Shown here: positions 37,430 to 50,374 of the stretch, in pieces
Layout of the letters: every line of letters starts with the position of its first letter
How positions within the stretch are numbered: position 1 is the stretch's first letter
Assembly: GCA_019321725.1 (NCBI GenBank)
Contig: CM033120.1
Coordinates: forward strand, 18,626,786-18,690,785
Direction of reading: 5' to 3'
Length of the DNA: 64,000 nucleotides
DNA from: Paulownia fortunei
Taxonomy: Eukaryota; Streptophyta; Magnoliopsida; Lamiales; Paulowniaceae
Translations under genes and position numbers: made by a program
The notes under the pieces: model-generated
What the model saw: the letters and a program-made list of their open reading frames with translations, nothing else
Databases searched by the model: none
What the model was told of the DNA's origin: nothing

Positions 37430-40400
37430 TCATCTCAGAACAACATTCAACTTGGTCTCCACTTGTTCTCGCACTTTCCACTGCATCATAATTTCCATAC
37501 AAAATTCACAGTTTTCAGGAGCCATGTGGAGTAAGATTTTAAATCCAACAAAAATAGCCAAAAAAAATGTAATCACTTCTTTCTTTGATGATATACCTGT
37601 AAATCGTTAATCTCCTCATCGGTAAGTGACCGTTCCATTGACCTATATGCTATCCTGTAACAGTGACTGGTCATTCCTTTCTTGTTGGTGAAGTTGTCAA
37701 TCAATTTCACCTGGCAAACACAGATGGCCAAATTTAAATATATGGCGAAACACCAGCTTACCAAGGATTTCTTCTGAGCATATTCTGATTGCATACAAAG
37801 AGTTGAGACAGTTTTTTGATAGTAGTACAGAATAAGCCATAAAAACATTATTATTTGCAGCTTTCCCCAGACTTTATTTTTCAAGAAACGAAAAAGACCA
37901 TGAAAGATTGGGGTTTCCACAAGGAATATAGTATTTACGACATTACTCCATCTCAAATAAATCAAAAATCAGACAGCATTCACTCAGAGTACTAGTAAAC
38001 TGACATAGGAAATACTAGATAATGCACCAGGCATTCATTTTCTACCCCCCTCATGTCATGATACACAAAATTGTTTGATTAGGATCCGTGTTTTAAAAGC
38101 AGCCACAACCAGTGCAATATTTCTGTTTAAACCCTTAATATCTAAAAATAGCCCTGAGGGCCACATTTTCTGACAAAACTAGCAGGATTGCCCCAAAAGG
38201 TGGGAAATCTATGAAAACACACAATTTATCATCAGAGTCAACCCCAAAATATTTGTCGACAGCTCCAAAACCTGGGGATTTTCCACAAACATATTATGAC
38301 CCACACTTCAAGAATTAAATTGTCGGATGAAAGCTTAAGAGTTTTAATACTACCAATTACCAAAAATGGATTTTCCTAAACTCATGACATAATCACTTCT
38401 GAAATCTGCTCCAGAGGTCACTGAATCCAGATCAAATTGATCCACTCTACCTTTTCACTGATCTAAAATTCTAAGGTACAGATGTCGCCACAACAAAGTT
38501 TTGAGGTTTCAATGGATTGGCTGTTAGACAGAATAAGGAAATAGGAAGATGGGTTAATGGTTTATCAACAGCAATGGCCATGTTGGAAGCTTCATCAATT
38601 GTGTAGTGCTTGATGATGGTGGTAGCAGGGACTGTAGGTATTTTTGAGTAAGAGTGTGATTCAAATCAAGGTTATTTGCAAAAAGATTATGAACGAGTAC
38701 AATATTTTGGGTAAGTGCAAAAATATAAATTTTGAGTGAAATTATTCTGATTCTTAACTCTTGTGGGTCAAGTTAAGATGTATGGTGGATGTGACAGTAC
38801 TTCACAGAAGGGAAACAAACTCTGCAGAAGTAAGATAAAAATATAATAAACGAAACACCCATAGGATATTACTAATTTTGGAGTTAATTTAATAACAGTT
38901 TACTACAAATATATGTTACTTTAATGACAGTCTACTACAACTACATGTATCTTATTAAAATTTCTCCAAAGCTGTCTTCTTATCAAAATATCAAATGAAC
39001 ATACCTCCTCAACAAGATCTCCAGCAATATTTCTAACAACTTCACAGAGGTTGTTTTCAGTAAATGAATCACTAATCCAGAAACTCATATCCTTATAACA
39101 TGGAGGATACTGCAAAAATTTCAGTCGGAGGTCACCAATAAAAAGAGAGTTACGTGTAACTTTTTTATTCAAGAATAGAATATTATATGAGTATAAATTG
39201 ATAAGTATTTCTTGGTAATGTCAAAGTCATACCTTTGAAAATGGTTTAAACTTAACACCAAGCTGGCCTTTGGAGAACTACATAAAAATTAACAGAACAG
39301 AGTAAGTGTTGAAAATTTGAGAAGACCCAGCAACAAATATTTTTAAAGATATATACTTGTGAAGTAAACCGCTCGTCGGACGTCCAGAAAAGGCGGATGT
39401 CTGGAATATCAAATAAAACCATTGCTAATCGCTCCAGTCCAAGCCCAAAAGCCCATGCAACATTGTCAGTCCTACCACTTCTCTTCAATATTTCTTGCTC
39501 CATTACTCCACAACCCAACACTTCCAACCATTTTTCCTAAATACTTTAGACAAAATCAGTCGAAGTTCATTATAAAACACCCACGTGAAGAAATGAATTC
39601 ATTAGTAAGTATAATTACCAAAAAGGAAACAAAATATTACTCAGGTCAAAACCGCTCTATTGCTTTTGTGTAGGGCAAGATGTAGCAACAATTTGTCTTA
39701 TTAGTAATAAGCCTCAAAAGACTAAAAGAAAACTCTACTAAAACTGATACAGGAACAAAAGATGTGACTCGAGGGGGAAAAAGGAGGTTGCTTCTAATCA
39801 ATATTTGCAATAAAGATGAAAGTGTACCTGAAAGTATATTTCCAATTCAAATGAAGGATTGGTGAAGGGAAAGTAAGTGTCAATCCAACGCATTTCCACG
39901 CCACCTGAAAAATTCTTCAAAATAAAAGGATTCAGATACCTATAAGTATATTCAAGATAAGTTACAATTGAGGAAATTATGTTGGCTGTGACACCAATAA
40001 TCTAGCGATTAGTTAAGATCTCTTCTCTGAAACCTCATTTTCCAGTGACATGCAGGAATTTCACCAATTCACCCTTTGTATTTGATTCTTAACTCTTAAG
40101 GCTAAAATAATTTGGCTATTCAGTTCACTGTTTCGTACGGGCACATGACTACATGATTCTGTTCCTTTCCTCTTTTATTTCTTATTCCTTCTAGAGAAGT
40201 GTGTGTGTGTGCAGGAGTGGACTATATCAAAGGACCATCAGCATGGCATGTTATTTCCAATTATTGGCTTTAGCTGAACAGAATTAACAACTACTCTTTC
40301 AAAATGGTAGATGAATTAATATCCAAATATTATGCACGAACAAGATAAAATGGATTGCAATCTCCTTGTTTGAAAAATACAAATAATATACATTTCAATC

Positions 40401-43055
40401 CAATTGTACCAAATAAATGGCGTGCCAAACCCTCAAGACATTTCTTTAGATCCTCAGCTGCATACAGCGTAGCATCATTACCAGATCCCTCCCAGTCAGC
40501 TGGAGAAAAAACGCGTACACCTTCCATCTGAATGTCATACAGAAGAAGGCATTTTTGAAGAATATATCTCAAGAACCAAAAGAAGCAGATGCCATGGTCA
40601 CATATTATCCACTATGACAAACCTGATGGAATACAGGATAGTGGGTAGAGTCGATTGAATCTCTGCGGTAAACATCTCCAGTGACAAGGAAATGAGTATG
40701 CCCCTCCCTTAGTAACTCGGCTTGATGTGCACTTGTATGGCACCTTAAGACAGTTTGAGAATCCACGTAATATGTGTCGTTGTAACTCCTGCTAATATGA
40801 TCAGCAGGCACCAATACATCATCAAAGTTCTGCAAGAACACAATACATCCTTTTGATGCATTAAACAGGATTGATAAAACCAGAAGTTTAAAACGGCATC
40901 ATTCACAATGTTCGGGGTGGAAAGCTGAAGATGAAGAATATATGCATCTAAAGAATTCGATATAGTGACATACTTGCAGTTTCTGGGAAATGCAAGCTGT
41001 TGTCTTGATGCTGAGAATTACTTTTAGGTTTTTTCATTAGGTTTTTATAGTAAGCCTTTGAGGTAAAGTCACTATGTCAAAATTTGAAACTAATAAATGG
41101 CTTTACTTTCTGTGTTTATACATCTGAAATCATTGAATCATTCAGTATTATAAGAAACACTCAAGTCGCCTGGTCTAGACACTTGGCTCCAATTTACTCC
41201 ATCGAATCAGTCCCCCAAGTTTCATTGCAGTTAAGTCGTGTATATTTAAATATAAGTATGTTATTTGTGACAATCTACTTGAATAGAGTAGATACATTAT
41301 ATTTTGCAGCGACCAGTTGTTATAACAATGCTTGAGGGTTTAGGCATAAATTCCTAATTAGAATAGAACCACATATCAAGGCACTTAATACTATTTCATA
41401 GGATACCACCGTACCAGATTCCTTGCCTCCCTCTAACTCCAAGACAGTTTAGTGACCGTGTTCACACAGACCTTACTCATAGAGGGAGTCAATTAAACCC
41501 AAAATCTAGCAGCATAAAACAAGTCAGTTTTTTTTTCCTGCTTAAACACCTTTATGATGGCTTTTCAAAGTATTGTGTGCTTAAATAACTATGACACAGC
41601 AATAAAATTGCACAACCCACTAAACATAAGCATATATGAAAAAAGAAACCAACAGATGGTCTTAGGTATTCCTATCTATTGGGCAAGATCATTACAAGCT
41701 ATCCCGCTTCAGCTTCAAATGTACAAAATTCTCGGTCTTTCTCATTCAAGTGGGTGAAAGCTAGATCGACTAGGTCACATCATCTTGGCCCTTTTTTCTT
41801 ATAGATAGAGGAAGCTCCGATCTGAATAATGGTTGCAAGAAAGCTCACTCCTATTCATAGCTGATCCACAAGGTTCAGAAAAACAGAGAGTTTCATTAGC
41901 GTTAGCCCCCCAAAAGGCTCATTGGAGCAATTATTAGCATCAAGTTCAACAAATAAAGCAATAATAGGAGCATTCTAATGTCAAAAGACATGTTAATAAA
42001 GAGGGAATTCAATAAAAGAAGCAATGTGATGTCTAAAGACATGTTAATGAAGAGGGAAATAGATACTTCAAATGCCTTCATGAACTAATCAACATACCGC
42101 TTTAACAGAAACTATTGGACATAAATTGTCGAACTTGTCAAATTTGTTGGGGTAGTTGGCGTCAAAATAGTCGTAGATTGCATTCTTTAGTATGCCAAGG
42201 GGATGCTGATCCCTCCTATGAAGCTGCATTCCAAGCTTTGAGAATATTGAATCAGGAACATTGTTTGTTGGGTCATCTTTCACTATTTCTGCACATTTAT
42301 ATGTCTAGTCATCATCAATCAATGATATAACAAGTTTGAAAGCAATAGTTTGCATAGTCCATAGGTCTCCATACTATTCTATTATCCCCACTCAGTATCG
42401 CCTAAACCAAAACAAAAGAACTTGAAACTATTCTACGGCACTTCACAAACCCTCCATTGAAGCAAATTGAATTACCAAATACACGAACTAGTCTCACTCA
42501 GTCCATTCAAACTACCAACGCAACATACATGTTGTATCTACTACTAGGAATAAGGCTTTGGGATGGATTTTCCATTTAGTACGCAACACCATTACCTAAT
42601 TTGCAGAAATTCCCAGGATCCACTTTTATTTTTTTTCCAGTTTGGCGCATCTAGTGGGCCACCTTAAATTGTATATCACAAAATCCACGGAAAAGAATAA
42701 CCCAAGAATCCTAAAATAATAATCAAGATTCTCAGTCACTGCAAGTCCAAAATTGAAGCGAGCAAAGTGTGCGTGTGTGTACATTAATAAAACGAAATAA
42801 AGAAGCAGGAAGTTTACCATCCCTGGCAATTTTAACGCCACCAAGTTCAAGAAGCGTGGCCGCCACCGGTTGCTTCGACTTCTTGTGCGCGTGAACTTTA
42901 TCTGAAAAAAGAGCAGCAGAGGGGGTGGAGAAAGATGAAAAGTGCAGGGAAAAAGCTAGGCTTCTCCTGCGGAGGAAAAGGGAAGGCTTTAAGAATAAGG
43001 TGGAGTGAGCCAATGAAAATGCCATGGAAACTCTTGCTACCAAGCTTTCCGACAC
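37430..43055 (-). CDS. Phenylalanine--tRNA ligase, chloroplast/mitochondrial (monomeric organellar PheRS)
   Basis: Exons in transcript order: 43055-42818, 42288-42098, 40829-40623, 40527-40410, 39904-39828, 39536-39357, 39277-39233, 39109-39005, 37710-37597 and 37480-37430. They total 1326 nt, giving 441 aa. It charges organellar tRNA-Phe. Class II aminoacyl-tRNA synthetase hallmarks are present: motif 2 region [19 protein letters not shown] at about residues 194-212 and motif 3 GLGLERLAM at about 308-316. The C-terminal FDX-ACB (anticodon-binding) domain covers about residues 353-441 and ends in KLNVVLR. The N-terminus is Ser/Leu/Phe/Arg-rich and resembles a transit peptide. The ATG at 43055 and another at 43025 (431 aa) are both possible starts. 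The second-exon acceptor was placed at GTGCAG because this best matches family spacing. The gene looks intact, head-to-head with RAN1 across about 3.8 kb. Confidence 0.95.
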
Positions 43056-44424
43056 AGTGGCTGTGGTAATGGGAAGAGGGGGAATTTAATTCACTTTGTT
43101 TGGATAAGCAATTCATTTATGGGCCTTTTACTGGTCCGAATCGTAGTCCCAACCCAAGAAGCAAGAAAACCACAATTATATGAACAAATTTTTTCTTTAA
43201 AACAAAAAAAAAAAAAGAAATACAAAAGGCCCTTCGGAGGAAAGATTGGCCGAGATTGTAGTAGAAAAGTGAAAAAATGCAATAGGAAAAAGTAGTAAAT
43301 AAGGAAAAAGGGTTGGGTCGCATATTTTAGATAGTGAGTTATTAGGGAAAATAAAAATGGAACCACAAATTGAATTGAATGAGTCAGGCCGACCCAATCT
43401 TGCCTTCCTTAGGTCCAAAGTCTCCCTAGTCCAAAAGCATATACCACATGGATAACATCCATTCCAACCCTTTAGAATAGTGGTTAAAATAATGTTTAAA
43501 CATTTTTTATTACAAGCTACGTATGACATAAATTATAACCACCAAAATAAGTTGTATAATTTTTTTAAACATACGCCGCACAGCACATGTATACATTTTT
43601 CATGTGTCGATAAAAATCCACAAATTCATTCCAAACACATCGTCTACCTGTCTCTTAGTCTTAGTTCATTTTTATTAGCCTAAACTTGCTAATAAATTTT
43701 CAGCACACCAGCTAAATGTCTAGAAAAACAACTCCATATTAAATGGGGGAACAAAAACATTAAGTAGTTGAAGGAAGAAAATTATTTTTAGTATTGATAG
43801 AGTGGAACAAAAATCAGAAGACTGAACAACTGAAACTGCAATGCTATATGAGATGATGATACAAAAGAGTCTGGATTCCCTGACCCTTCCAGCAAAAAGG
43901 CAAAAACCATTCTTTGGTTTCAGATTGCAAAGTCATGTTGTTCCAATCATTTCTACCTTGTTATTATCGTTTATAAAGTGGCCGGAAAAGTCCCAAAGTA
44001 GTTTTAGATTCAAGTGAAAACAAATAAAGTCTCGTTCACAACGCATCGATTAGAAATTGTCACCATTCACCAAAAGTAACACCAAACTGAACCAACTTCT
44101 TTTTTGTTTTTCCAAAAAAATAATTATGCAAAGACAAAACGGGAGAAATAAATTTGAAGTAGCAGCAGCATATAAGGTAAGGTTGCTTTTTGTGACATCA
44201 AATCAAGTCGACGTGGAATCCTTAAAATAATCTTTCTGCTGGTGCCAATACAAAGTAACCTCGGCTTTCTTATTGGGCTGCAGTACACAAATTAATTGAT
44301 AACTAAATTAGGTTTTTGACGTTATCTTACCTTACCTGCCTATATTCATCTAACCAACAATATTCCAAAAAAAAAGTCATTATCATTTATCTACTCTAGA
44401 GTCTTGATATCGATATCCATCTAC

Positions 44425-44455
<31 letters not shown>

Positions 44456-46834
44456 ATTTATGAATAATCATGATAATAACAAAAATATTCTAATGTTTCG
44501 CATGCTAATAAATTGAAGGGTTCCACATCAAAATGTCACTCCAAAGTAGTAATTAATTGAGTGGATTACAACGCTTTTACGCACATTATATATATGTGTG
44601 TTGTATGAGGAGTTGACTACTTTTGGTGCAATAATGCATAGAAATGCACTTCCACGTATGAAATTTTTGTCCCCCTTCAAATTTAATCATTGTTACTTTT
44701 GGTTTGGTTTAGTGGGTGGGTTACCCTTTTTTGTGGCAAGTTTTTAACGAGTGGAAACGAAGTCATGTTTCCAATAACAAAGTGAAAGTACCCTCCCCCT
44801 ATCCCATGCTCCATGGATACTAAATACTTTGCACTATTTGTGGCTTTATGACTGACATTGACCAGCACACCTATCAATATAATCTCCACATCTGCATCCA
44901 TTATCAATTTTTTTTTTTTTCCCTTTTTGGGTAATTACCCTTTTTTGGAATTATAGCTATTAATTAATTAGTTTTAACTTAACTAGTTGCATATGATTGC
45001 TTCCAACGAGATATTTTTGATCAAAATGTAATCAAGCTAAGGTTATCCACATATATATATATATAATCATTTTGAGTTTTATTTATTTATTTGTTATTTT
45101 TCGATCCACCCATATGGATCACTATTTTTAGCTGTTTGTAGTAACTATATGCACCTGCTAAATAAAAAACAAAATGTTATATATCAATTTTGCTCAACAA
45201 AATACTACTAGACCTTTGAAAGAGAGAAAAAAAAAGAGAGAGATTAATGCAATCTTGCTCAAAAAACTCACTTTGAATAACACATTGACTTGGGAAGATG
45301 TTAATAACAATCTCATTGGGGTCTATTTGATTTTGTAGGCATAAAATAAGACGCATGATGAAAAGTAGAAGATATTTAGTGGCAAAATTATAAGGCCACG
45401 TATTTGGACTTCTTCAACTGCGTTCGAGTCTCATCAACAAGGTCAATACAAATTTATTTATTTATTTATTTTGGGTTGGATATTTGCAGGTTAAATATTA
45501 ACAATTCGTACTTACACATGGATGGAAAGGTGCCTTTTGTCAAGAAAAGATGCACATAATTTAGGCCAATGGGCTGTTGGAATGATCTACACTCCCCCAT
45601 AAACCTTCTTCCTGTCAATTGTACTTGCCGTGGCCCATGGCCATGGGGCCTCCCCTCAATCCCTGCTGCATTTAATTTTAATGAAGTATTCAATCCAAAC
45701 TAAGGTTGGATTAGTAGTTGAGTCAATGTTTACACAAGGCGGCTGCCCTCTCTGCCATCGTCAAACTACAAATTCTAATGTTCCCGTCCCATGGGGTCCT
45801 TAGTTTCCAAAAATGCCCTTTCTGATCATTCCAGCAAAATACATGCTAGTATGCTACTAATGAGGTAGTATCTCAGCAAATGTACGAGGATCCGAAAAAT
45901 CTCGAGTAAAATAAGCTCTATTCTAACAACTCTTAAATCGCACAATTTTGTATTGTGTTTGAGTTTTAATCATGTTATAGAAAGAAAAAAAACCCATATT
46001 GTTTATTATAGAGTGATTTTTGACTGCATAAATTTAATCAAATACTCTGTTTTTTATAATTTTGATTTGAGTTATTTTAAAGAATTTAAAAAAAATTATT
46101 GATCATCTACAAAATTCATAAATTTAACCTAGGACCCCTTCGTAATATGTTTATACAAACAAAAAAAAGACAATCACATATTATTAATTTATACATCAAG
46201 CACACACAATATAATACAAAAAAAAAAAACACAAGACATGTAGCAATTATGGCTTAGATAACTTGATGTGCATGAGATGTAGTAGTGCTATAGAAATGAT
46301 CAATCTAATCTCTCAACCCAACTATCACATTAGAAAAGAAAAGCAGTCTTGCTAATTTTATCATGAATGTCTTAATTGCTATTCATTCTTATCAAGCCAA
46401 ATACATATATGGCAGCGTAAATTGTAGCACTTCCCCATAAAAGTGTCCCAAATTTGGTAATCCAACCTAAATTAATTTATTCCTCTATTCACCCTTTTCA
46501 TTAATTTGCTAATACTTGTCTTTCTGAATTTTCCGCCCTTCTTACCAAATCCGTCTAGTACAACTTCAGAATCCATTTAGTACAAACCCCGTAATCATAA
46601 TTTCCTCTGTTGAATCACCCCCTTACCCTGTGCCCACCAAGAAATTCTCTCTCCCCTCCACCTTAGTTACAGCGTTCTTCCCTTTCCTACCTCCTCCCCT
46701 TCCCCACCCACCATCCACAGATCTCTCTCTCTCTGCATATACTTACAGGAAACTCACGAAAATATATTGACATCTAACGACTATTTTTTCTTTTTTCTTC
46801 TTTTCTATCGTTGTGGGCAGTTGGAGGTTTTAGG
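43056..46834. other. Shared divergent upstream region of PheRS and RAN1
   Basis: About 3.8 kb, AT-rich, with a GT/AT microsatellite and numerous A or T runs. The last ~200 nt before RAN1 are pyrimidine-rich and probably include its 5' UTR. GTAC cores, the kind bound by copper-responsive SPL7-type factors, occur near 46557 and 46579, but short motifs like this are common by chance. No gene was seen. Confidence 0.6.
44425..44451. repeat. (GT)n(AT)n microsatellite
   Basis: Compound dinucleotide run between the PheRS and RAN1 genes. Confidence 0.95.
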
Positions 46835-49800
46835 ATGGCCCCGACTGTGCGGGACCTGCAATTGACTGCCGCTTCCAGAAAAAGTTTGGTGGACGCCGGC
46901 GAGGAAGAGAGGTTGTTGAGCGCCTATGACGAAGAGAATTCTGGGAACTTGCGCAGAATCCAGGTGGGCGTCACTGGGATGACGTGTGCAGCCTGCTCGA
47001 ATTCCGTGGAATCGGCTCTCATGAGCCTAAACGGCATCGTCAAGGCCTCCGTCGCCTTGCTTCAGAACAAGGCTGACGTTTCATTTGATCCTGCCTTTGT
47101 CAAGGTCTGCTCAAGTCTTCCTTTCTTTATTCCTTTTTTTTTTTTTTTTAACTTCCTTCAAATCCGTGTAGTCCATTAAATGCCATATGCATGTAGATTA
47201 CTTGCCTTTGATGTGCTAGTTCCCAGGTTGCAAACTATGTTATTACTATTACAATCGGTTTGAGTTAAGTTTTATTGACATATAAGTTTAAATGGAAGAT
47301 TGGCTGGAAATATAACAAGAGTGCCATGTCTTTATATTGTGTAACTTGTTTCTCCTTTTTTATAATGTGATACTGATGGTTTTCTTGTTTGATGGGGTTT
47401 TAACTGTGTGATCCTAATCTACGTTGGTGATGCAGTAATTTATCTATGTTCAGTTGCTTTTTTTTTTCTCTTTAGTTACGGTTTAACTTTCTCAGCTGTA
47501 GCAGAATCGGATCATGGGTTTTGTTTTATATGGTGTAATCAGTGCTTCTGAGTTGATCTACTTATGGTACTTTTCATGAGCAGAATCTGGTTACTCTTTT
47601 TCATGTGCCTAATATGGATTCTGCTTGCTCAATTTGAACCGATTTAGCAGCATTGCTACCGATGACATTGTCGTTTCTTTCAGATGTGGGATTGGAGTTG
47701 AAATTATAGTTGGGCAATCAAGATTCCCTTGTGGACATGAGCAAAAGTTGGATAATGGCTCTTGGCCAGGCTACTATCTTTGACATTTGAATGAGGAAAA
47801 ACACATTAATTATATCCTTTTTGAGATAATGAAGTCTATGGGGTTGGCTTTGATTGTTTTACCATCTGAGTTACTTGATGCAACTCACTGGCTTATACAG
47901 TTGTATCAGTTTCTTGCACTCTAACTTTCTAGCATTTCCTAATTGGCTTATCCAAACTGCTTAAACCAATCAATTTCAAGATTGTAATATCCGGATCTCT
48001 TCTCCACTCCTTGCTGTTCATGTCTGCGCAATGCTGCATTAGGTGATCATTGCTAAACACTTTTAGCTTATTGAAATAGTCATATTATAATGCTTTTAAA
48101 TATTACTTTCTTGTTATAGTGCTAGGTTGCTATAGTTCTTTCCTTACATGATTTTTATGACAAATGGTAGGAATAGTGATATTCTTTTCTTACGATTCAA
48201 ATATTAAGATGTGACTTTTTTTTCTTTGTTCTTGGGAAGAGATTTTGGTTTAATTGTTTGTGATTCTTTATTGTCCTCTTTCCATTGTAATAATTGGTAA
48301 AATTAAGTATTTTTGTTGGTCTTCCAAGTACAATCATCTTTACGGTTTTGATTGAACTGTAGTTTTCCCTGTTTCTTGTTCAGGATGAAGACATTTTAAG
48401 TGCAATAGAAGATGCTGGTTTCGGGGCTGAAATTCTACCTGATCCAAGTACATCTCGTTCTAAGCCACGAGGGACCTTAATAGGTCAGTTCACGATAGGA
48501 GGAATGACATGTGCAGCTTGCGTAAATTCTGTAGAAGGGATTCTTAGGAAGCTACCAGGTGTAAAAAAGGCTGTAGTTGCCTTGGCTACTTCTTTAGGAG
48601 AGGTTGAATATGACCCAAATGTTATCAGTAAGGATGATATAATCAATGCAATTGAAGATGCTGGTTTTGAAGCTTCATTTGTACAGAGTAACGAGCAGGA
48701 TAAACTTTTGCTAGGGGTTACTGGAATTGCAAATGAAATGGATGTACAGTTGTTAGAAGGAGTACTTTGCAACTTAAAGGGTGTGAGGCAATTTTATTTT
48801 GACCGAAAATCAAAAGATTTGGAAATTCATTTTGATCCAGAGCTTCTTGGTTCCAGAACATTAGTGGATGAGATTGAAAGTGGAAGCTACGGAAAATTGA
48901 AGTTACTTGTCAAGAACCCATATACTAGAATGGCTTCTAAGGATCTACAAGAGTCTTCAAACATGTTTCGACTGTTTACTGCTAGCTTGTTTCTCAGCGT
49001 GAGTTACTCTATTTTACTGCTTGATTGTTTAATTCTTATTGACCTTAACACATTAGTCTCAGTATTATCTGGAAGTAATTTAATCTATTAATTCAGCAGA
49101 ATGTCATATCATGCTGATGCTTACAACTGAGATATTGATTTGTGGAACTTATTTTGACTACTTAATCAAAACAAGTTTCTTGGTTAACACACTTAACAAC
49201 TTAAGGTTCTGATCAGCATTTCTTCTCCTTTACTGATAAAGTTTTCTTTGCTAACAACTACTCAATTTGCTCCAGGTTCCCGTTATTTTTATGCGAGTCA
49301 TCTGTCCTCGCATACCTTTATTATATTCTTTACTACTTTGGCGTTGTGGTCCCTTCCAAATGGGTGATTGGCTGAAGTGGGGTTTGGTCACTGTTGTTCA
49401 ATTTATTGTTGGCAAGCGTTTCTATGTTGCAGCTGGCAGAGCACTCAGAAATGGTTCGACAAACATGGATGTCCTGGTTGCATTGGGAACTTCAGCTTCA
49501 TACTTTTACTCTGTATGTGCGTTACTGTATGGTGCAATAACTGGGTTCTGGTCTCCAACATACTTTGAAACGAGTGCTATGCTGATAACTTTTGTACTTT
49601 TTGGTAAGTACTTGGAAAGTCTTGCCAAGGGAAAGACATCAGATGCTATCAAAAAGCTCATGGAGCTAGCTCCTGCAACTGCTACATTGCTTATCAAAGA
49701 CAAAGGTATGTGTTTCCTGGTTGCTGTACATGAAGTTGATATTGGATTTAGTTTGTTGTCATGCACTAGTAAAAGAATAAGAGCATGTATGAAGTTTTGA

Positions 49801-50315
49801 TGATTGGAACCCAACCTATTTTTAGTGATGAGATTGGGCTGAATAAGTACATCTAACATTGCAGGTGGAAAAGTTGTAGGAGAAAGAGAAATTGATGCTT
49901 TGTTGATTCAGCCTGGTGACCATTTGAAGGTACTTCCAGGGACAAAGGTTCCTGCTGATGGTTTGGTAGTATGGGGCTCAAGTTATGTAAATGAGAGTAT
50001 GGTTACTGGTGAATCTGCTCCTGTTCTGAAGGAGGTCAATTCATCAGTTATCGGAGGTACGATAAACTTGCATGGTTCGCTTCACATAGAGGCCGACAAA
50101 GTGGGATCTAACACAGTTTTAAGCCAAATTATATCTCTGGTTGAGATGGCACAGATGTCTAAAGCTCCCATTCAAAAGTTTGCGGACTTTGTGAGTATTA
50201 TCTTTTCTTGATCTATCATGTTATGGTTTGTGCTCTTGTCAGTCTGTGGTGCAAGCTGATATTGAACAGACAAACGAGCACCTTAAAACATAATCCTCCA
50301 CCTTCTCCTGTCTCT

Positions 50316-50374
<59 letters not shown>

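Noticed and set aside
45400..45432. Possible tRNA box B (GCGTTCGAGTCTC)
   Set aside because: No box A at a suitable distance and no cloverleaf; probably chance.
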